This document shows, in pieces, positions 59,917 through 64,000 of a stretch of DNA of 64,000 bases. The notes beneath the pieces were generated by a model. It was not told the DNA's origin and ran no database searches. It saw only the letters and a program-made list of their open reading frames with translations. Positions within the stretch are counted from its first letter, which is position 1. Each line of letters opens with the position of its first letter. Made by a program: the position numbers and the translations under genes. The DNA is from a virus, in the IMG/VR virus record IMGVR_UViG_3300027754_000039, positions 1 to 64,000 of that record, one strand, 5' to 3'.

Positions 59917-60705
59917 TTACTTACTATTAAATAAATTATCGAATGCCGATGCTACGTCATCAACTTTAGCTACTGGTGCTTCCTCTTCAATAGAAGATTT
60001 ATTAGCATTTGAAGCTTTAGCTGGAGCAGCTGCCTTTTCTTCAGACTCTGCATTTTCAGGATTCAACCAGTTATGCAACATCTTGGTCATTTCCTCATAT
60101 GAGTACTCTTTAAAGATGTCAGTTACTTTAGGTTGATTACCAAGCTTTTCTAAAATAGCTTTGTTGTCAGTTACTGGAGTTTGATTTGGTTTAACACGAA
60201 TTGACGTCTCTGGATAAGATTTACCGGTTTGATCAGCTGCTTTGAATTCAACTGCGATGTCACGTCCTGCTACTGGATCTGAAATATCACCATAATCAGG
60301 GTCTGCAATAAATCCTAATAGTTCTTGATATACTGATTTACCAAAGCCCCAAAATTTAACGCCTTCTGCTTCCTTACCACGAACGATAACGGGTACATAA
60401 CAACGCATTGTTGGTTCTAATTTTTTACCTGCTTTCCAATCATCAGAGTTACCTGTTGATTTTAATTTTTCTGCAAATTCCACGATAGGGTCGGGACGAC
60501 CAAATGACATTGGAGATAAAACAGATTTACCACCGAAGTTATAATGGAAATAAAGTTCTAAGAATGGATTTTCTCTGTTGTGTTGATAAGGTACTATCCT
60601 TACTACTTGAGTGCCTGGTTCAGGCTTCCATAAATTGTTTTGTTTTTGTGTTACATTTTGTAACGAGTTAAGCTTCTGCTTAATTGCATCGAGATTGATT
60701 GCCAT
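59917..60705 (-). CDS. 32: Single-stranded DNA-binding protein (gp32-like)
   Basis: A 262-residue protein resembling T4 gp32. The core has VVRIVPYQHNRENPFLELYFHY, then RCYVPVIVRGKEAEGVKFWGFGKSVYQELL, the OB-fold pattern of phage gp32 proteins, and a low-complexity linker and acidic tail (KVDDVASAFDNLF). The zinc-binding residues of T4 gp32 are not seen. Context with uvsX, helicase and polymerase supports the call. It has a 108-base leader after its promoter. Confidence 0.88.
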   Translation of the reverse strand: MAINLDAIKQKLNSLQNVTQKQNNLWKPEPGTQVVRIVPYQHNRENPFLELYFHYNFGGKSVLSPMSFGRPDPIVEFAEKLKSTGNSDDWKAGKKLEPTMRCYVPVIVRGKEAEGVKFWGFGKSVYQELLGFIADPDYGDISDPVAGRDIAVEFKAADQTGKSYPETSIRVKPNQTPVTDNKAILEKLGNQPKVTDIFKEYSYEEMTKMLHNWLNPENAESEEKAAAPAKASNANKSSIEEEAPVAKVDDVASAFDNLFNSK

Positions 60706-60862
60706 GATTTTTTTGTTTTTTATTTGTTATTAATTAATTTGTATTTAGTAATTGTCTACGCAAATTCAATTTGTCTAGAATAGTCAAATTTACATTTTCA
60801 ACACTAACATAACTAAATATAAGTTACTTTATTCAAAGTACCAAATATTTCATTTAAAAATA
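60706..60862 (-). other. 157-base intergenic leader of ssb
   Basis: This is one of the longest non-coding gaps in the window. It contains the TTTGGTAC-N16-TATATTTA promoter (60814-60845) and a 108-base AT-rich 5' leader to the ssb ATG. Within the leader AAATT and AATTT form a small inverted repeat near 60765. Phage SSB genes are often self-regulated in such leaders, but no operator can be proved here. Confidence 0.5.
60814..60845 (-). promoter_or_regulatory. Promoter of ssb, TTTGGTAC-N16-TATATTTA
   Basis: TTTG (60845-60842) is followed after exactly 20 bases by TATATTTA (60821-60814). It matches the consensus best of all sites (GGTACTTTGAA extension). Confidence 0.85.
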
Positions 60863-61189
60863 TTACAGATTAATAATCTGATATACTTTTGTCTTTAAAA
60901 CTTTCAATTCGCTATTAGACGTTACTAACAATGCGTTGGAAAATTTACTCCAATTAACGGAAAACTTAGGGTCCAATACCCCATTGTTCTCTGATCGGAT
61001 TAATGCGTTTAGTGAGTTTATAGTATATAACGTATTGGTGTCCTTCTTACGATGTACTAACATAGCTCCTGGTAATTGCTTTCTTTGATTTTCTTTATCT
61101 ACATTAAAGCTGCAAACTAACTCTTCCGAGTCTTGTATTGATAAAACAAATATTCGTTTATATACAACTTCATAAGTTTTTACAATCAT
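60863..61189 (-). CDS. Conserved hypothetical phage protein near SSB
   Basis: A 108-residue protein starting MIVKTYEVVYKRIFVLSIQD. The section LPGAMLVHRKKDTNTLYTINSLNALI resembles a protein family I associate with large Bacteroidetes phages, always unnamed. I chose the ATG at 61189; the frame is open to a TTG at 61246. Its place between the family A polymerase and SSB genes suggests a replication role. No catalytic motif is seen. Confidence 0.68.
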   Translation of the reverse strand: MIVKTYEVVYKRIFVLSIQDSEELVCSFNVDKENQRKQLPGAMLVHRKKDTNTLYTINSLNALIRSENNGVLDPKFSVNWSKFSNALLVTSNSELKVLKTKVYQIINL

Positions 61190-61271
61190 ATTTGAAGTAT
61201 GATCCAATGACTCTTCGGTCGTAAATAAACAAATTAGAGATACCAATATATATAGTTCCTTTTACCATTTA

Positions 61272-61279
61272 TAAATATC
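61272..61279 (-). promoter_or_regulatory. ATATTTAT element upstream of 60863-61189
   Basis: The coding strand reads AGGATATTTATAAATGG. It lies 82 bases before the preferred ATG at 61189 and just after the family A polymerase gene, so its assignment is less secure than the others. Confidence 0.3.
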
Positions 61280-62632
61280 CTAAAACTTTTTTTCTGTTGT
61301 AATCATGTTATGATAATCTGGTCCTATTTCTATTTTTGTTGGATACTTCCCTTGTTGCTCTAATTCCTCTCTTACTATACGAAGCAATTCCACACCGTCT
61401 CGCTTGTCAAAGTCCCAAAGAAAACTGTCATAGGTATAAAGTATCAGCTTCGAAGAGAAAGACTTTGTACGTAGAAGTATATTATGTATAACCGCCATAT
61501 TTCTTTCCGTCTCAAAACTCTGAAGCATGTAATTTAAAAGCTTAGCTGCATTCATTTCAGTGAAGAATGATTTAAATAATTTTCTTCCAAACATAGGAGT
61601 TTCAATATATCCTTGCTCTCTGTATTGAGACCATACTAACTGAGTATATTCATGTATCTTTGCAAAAAATGGAATTACCAAATACTCAGTACCTATACCT
61701 CCATATAATTGTTTAAAGGATATTGATTTAGCTTCTGAATACTCTGCTGGAGTTAAAACATCTTTATCAAAATAAAACTGACCTAGATATTGATGTACTG
61801 ATATATTATCCGGAAACTTATAATCTACTAACTCAGCTAAAAGTCTTAAGTGATAAGCATCGTAGTCAAAGGATAGCATAAAACCATTTTCTCCAAATCT
61901 AGATACAAATGGAGCTCGTTGTCCAGTTTCTTTATTTAAAGCAGCGAAGTTAATACCGCCATAGCGATTACTAGGCCTTCCGGTGGTAGTGTATATATTA
62001 TATTCAGAAAATACAAAGTTATCATATATACTTTGCTCTGTGAATTTCTTTTTGAATTGTTCATAATTTGCATAAAGTCCATTTTGTTCTATTTGTTGAA
62101 GTGAGTCTAACACCAATCCATTGTACTTTTCAAAAGCAGCATCGTTTTGATAAAAGTCAAATACATCTAAAAATCTTTGAGAGATAGCTTGCGCCTTTTC
62201 AATGTGCTTGGAAATAGGAATGATAGTATTTAGATTATTGAAGTTTCCAAAATTTCTAGTAAAGAACTCGTGTGCTGGAGTTTCAAAGTCGTCTTCAATT
62301 GGTTGATTGTTATAAAAATATTCAACCATACTCATATCAATTAAGTTATCAGTATTTAAAAACTTCTTGAATCGCTTTTTGTTGTAAACGAATAAATTTT
62401 TATCTTTAGGAAATTGCTTTAGAAACTCTATTGGAAGTGATAACCCTTCAGTGTGATTGAATACTACAAGTACTTCTTTATCCAAGTTAAGTACATACAC
62501 GTATATAATAGATATCGAGTCTGTGTATACTGGTCTGCTTCCGTTGCAATAGGTTGGAACTATTAACCAATCATAATCCTTACTTTGCTCTAGGAATGAA
62601 TCAAACTCTTTTATGGTTTCTATTATCTTCAT
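61280..62632 (-). CDS. Family A-type DNA polymerase, divergent
   Basis: A 450-residue protein whose second half has the family A polymerase palm and fingers. TTTGRPSNR (216-223), motif A SFDYDAYHLRLLAEL (catalytic D256), motif B AKSISFKQLYGG (K302, Y310), Q371 and motif C LYTYDSFLWDF (D402) align to Taq without gaps. The steric-gate Glu of motif A is H261, the motif B Arg is Y298, and motif C HDE is YDS. It has no recognised 5' nuclease. It starts seven bases after a TATATTTA box. Possibly a specialised or repair polymerase. Confidence 0.85.
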   Translation of the reverse strand: MKIIETIKEFDSFLEQSKDYDWLIVPTYCNGSRPVYTDSISIIYVYVLNLDKEVLVVFNHTEGLSLPIEFLKQFPKDKNLFVYNKKRFKKFLNTDNLIDMSMVEYFYNNQPIEDDFETPAHEFFTRNFGNFNNLNTIIPISKHIEKAQAISQRFLDVFDFYQNDAAFEKYNGLVLDSLQQIEQNGLYANYEQFKKKFTEQSIYDNFVFSEYNIYTTTGRPSNRYGGINFAALNKETGQRAPFVSRFGENGFMLSFDYDAYHLRLLAELVDYKFPDNISVHQYLGQFYFDKDVLTPAEYSEAKSISFKQLYGGIGTEYLVIPFFAKIHEYTQLVWSQYREQGYIETPMFGRKLFKSFFTEMNAAKLLNYMLQSFETERNMAVIHNILLRTKSFSSKLILYTYDSFLWDFDKRDGVELLRIVREELEQQGKYPTKIEIGPDYHNMITTEKKF

Positions 62633-62639
62633 AACCTAG

Positions 62640-62671
62640 TAAATATAAGTTATTTATTTAACATAACCAAA
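62640..62671 (-). promoter_or_regulatory. Promoter of family A polymerase gene
   Basis: TTTG (62671-62668) lies inside the last codons of the gene at 62654-63301. TATATTTA (62647-62640) follows after 20 bases and ends seven bases before the ATG at 62632. The -33 extension is GTTATG. Confidence 0.8.
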
Positions 62672-63301
62672 TATATTTTTTATATCGTCTTTAACTACAG
62701 GAGAATATATAGAAAATTCAATATAGTCTGTTAAATAATCTTTTAATCCTGGCATATCAAAATCTTTTAAAAGAACCAATCTTTCATTGGTATCATAAAC
62801 TCCATACTCAATATTAGTTCCTGAATTGTTATCATTTACTGGGCCTGTTAATTTCCATTCTAATATTAATGCTTGATATAAGGTCTCATCAATGCCGGCT
62901 TGGTTCTTTCTCCAAAGTTTATATTGGGGTTGGTTAATCTCAATAATATCTTGATATGTAGTATAATTTCTTCTTCTTAAAAAATATCTAATAAAAGATC
63001 CATTTCGATAATCGTCTATTACTGGAATTGGCAAAGAATGTTTAGGAGATATAAATTGTTTTTTAGTCTTTAAAGAATTGTAAATTATATTTTCCGGCTG
63101 AAGTATCTGATTAATATATGGTATTAGCGTTTTAGACTCTGTACGATTAAACACAGCTCCTGAAAGAACTTTACCGTCTATATACTTATGATAATATCCG
63201 ATATACTCTTTACCGTCTATAAACATCCACTCCTTTCCAAAAGTATGTAAGTTATTAACAATGTGAGTTTTAGGATAATATATTTTATTTCTTAATGCCA
63301 T
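62654..63301 (-). CDS. Hypothetical protein, probable structural
   Basis: A 215-residue protein starting MALRNKIYYPKTHIVNNLHTFG with YIGYYHKYIDGKVLSGAVF after it. I associate this type of start with unnamed, probably tail-linked proteins in large Bacteroidetes phages. The mature fold is beta-rich, with no membrane helix. It shares one base with the baseplate-like gene upstream. Function inferred from context only. Confidence 0.65.
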   Translation of the reverse strand: MALRNKIYYPKTHIVNNLHTFGKEWMFIDGKEYIGYYHKYIDGKVLSGAVFNRTESKTLIPYINQILQPENIIYNSLKTKKQFISPKHSLPIPVIDDYRNGSFIRYFLRRRNYTTYQDIIEINQPQYKLWRKNQAGIDETLYQALILEWKLTGPVNDNNSGTNIEYGVYDTNERLVLLKDFDMPGLKDYLTDYIEFSIYSPVVKDDIKNIFGYVK

Positions 63302-64000
63302 TATACAAATCTACAAACTGTGTTTAATGTTGTTGTCCAATCTCCGCTAGCAATAGTATGTTCTACTGTAGTAACTGTAAATGCAATATCGTCTCTTTTA
63401 TATTGAGCTGGTAAATAATTAGTTGTAATTGCATTTCCAAAAGTAAATCCTTCTATTCCGTCCAGAGTACAAGAAAAATCTAATGGAAATAATGGCTTAG
63501 CAGTTAGGCCTAATTTACCAATTAATTCTGCTTTGATAGCAGCTTCTAAATCTGTAACGTTTTCAGGAGTAAGCCCGTCACTCGCTACTTTCTTTTTAAC
63601 AGCTACTAAAGCTTCGGGTATAGGTTCCTGTGCTTTATCTTCTTTACCCGTCAATAACCCTTGGCCCGGGCTTAATGTACTTTGAGCTTTAATAAATGCT
63701 TGCGCTGCCATTTCTTGAGGTATCTTTGCTGTCAATGACATAGTGCGAACTATACCATCTTGATCAACTGCTGATATAACATACGGTTTAATTTTTTCGT
63801 CTGAATATTCAGAATCGACTATTACCAATTCAGTTTCTTTTTCGGGATTGATAACTAACGTTAGTTTAAATAACTGAGCGCTATTTTTATAAATCATCGT
63901 AAATATATCATTTAAAAACTTAGCTATTGACATATCTGGAGACCGTTCTCCCTTCTCATTAACAGTTCCTAAATTTCTAAATACATCATTAATATATCGA
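63301..64000 (-). CDS. Partial baseplate or tail protein, cut by the right edge
   Basis: The frame is open to the window edge with coding-like sequence (INDVFRNLGTVNEKGERSP) before the internal MSIAKFL at 63933, so the gene almost surely begins outside the window. The C-terminal DDIAFTVTTVEHTIASGDW resembles the end of phage baseplate hub proteins (FxVTxVEHxIxxxDWxT). The middle has a linker rich in Ala, Lys and Glu (residues about 85-140 from that Met). Direct neighbours point to tail assembly. Confidence 0.68.
   Translation of the reverse strand, partial: RYINDVFRNLGTVNEKGERSPDMSIAKFLNDIFTMIYKNSAQLFKLTLVINPEKETELVIVDSEYSDEKIKPYVISAVDQDGIVRTMSLTAKIPQEMAAQAFIKAQSTLSPGQGLLTGKEDKAQEPIPEALVAVKKKVASDGLTPENVTDLEAAIKAELIGKLGLTAKPLFPLDFSCTLDGIEGFTFGNAITTNYLPAQYKRDDIAFTVTTVEHTIASGDWTTTLNTVCRFV

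Noticed and set aside
61190-61246. Extension of the 60863 gene to a TTG at 61246
   Set aside because: An ATG at 61189 begins the conserved-looking part of the protein; the extra residues have no support.

Overview
The window is one contiguous, gene-dense stretch of a large tailed bacteriophage genome. The evidence is a T4-type replisome (family B DNA polymerase, sliding clamp, two-subunit clamp loader, replicative helicase, single-strand binding protein, UvsX/RecA, RNase H/5' exonuclease), free-standing homing endonucleases, very small genes with ATGA-type overlaps, and baseplate-like genes at the right edge. Every gene I accept lies on the minus strand, so transcription runs from high to low coordinates. 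Base composition is strongly AT-rich. A Bacteroidetes (probably flavobacterial) host is suggested by the promoters: at least twelve intergenic sites carry TTTG, 19-20 bases, then TATATTTA, which resembles the Bacteroidetes -33 TTTG / -7 TAnnTTTG consensus. Several small proteins also look like families I associate with Bacteroidetes phages.

Layout, left to right. (1) 1-8.9 kb: small accessory and probable virion genes, with a metallophosphoesterase, an endonuclease VII-like nuclease, a histone H1-like protein, a HAD nucleotidase, a zinc metallopeptidase, and two proteins sharing an N-terminal leader that looks like a prohead-protease-cleaved capsid targeting sequence. (2) 8.9-29.4 kb: a 25-gene glycan locus with UDP-sugar dehydrogenase, three SDR epimerase/dehydratases, DegT aminotransferase, about eleven glycosyltransferases, three methyltransferases, a HAD phosphatase, an aldolase-like TIM barrel, a nucleotidyltransferase-kinase fusion and a cupin. 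It has no flippase, polymerase or ABC exporter. (3) 29.4-36.7 kb: nucleotide and replication genes (RecB-like nuclease, dNMP kinase, clamp loader, clamp) and GroEL. (4) 36.7-50.3 kb: 7-deazaguanine DNA modification genes (DpdA-like transglycosylase, FolE, QueE, QueD) interleaved with DNA polymerase, ClpP, three extra glycosyltransferases, GroES and HNH and GIY-YIG homing endonucleases. (5) 50.4-54.4 kb: two more leader-bearing small proteins, a large unknown protein, a ferritin and dUTPase. (6) 54.4-62.6 kb: class II ribonucleotide reductase, helicase, RNase H, UvsX, SSB and a second, family A-type DNA polymerase. (7) 62.6-64 kb: two genes with a virion/baseplate flavour, the last running off the window.

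Working model. FolE, QueD and QueE would make 7-carboxy-7-deazaguanine and the DpdA-like enzyme would insert it, or a derivative, into phage DNA to escape restriction. The glycan locus would make one or more nucleotide-activated sugars and attach them to an acceptor inside the cell (virion protein or DNA), because nothing for membrane export is present. The TTTGGTAC-type promoters sit before the replication and modification genes, often abutting the stop codon of the previous gene and so close to the next start that leaderless mRNAs are predicted. Functions of named families come from established knowledge; the sugar identity, its acceptor and the exact modified base are inference.
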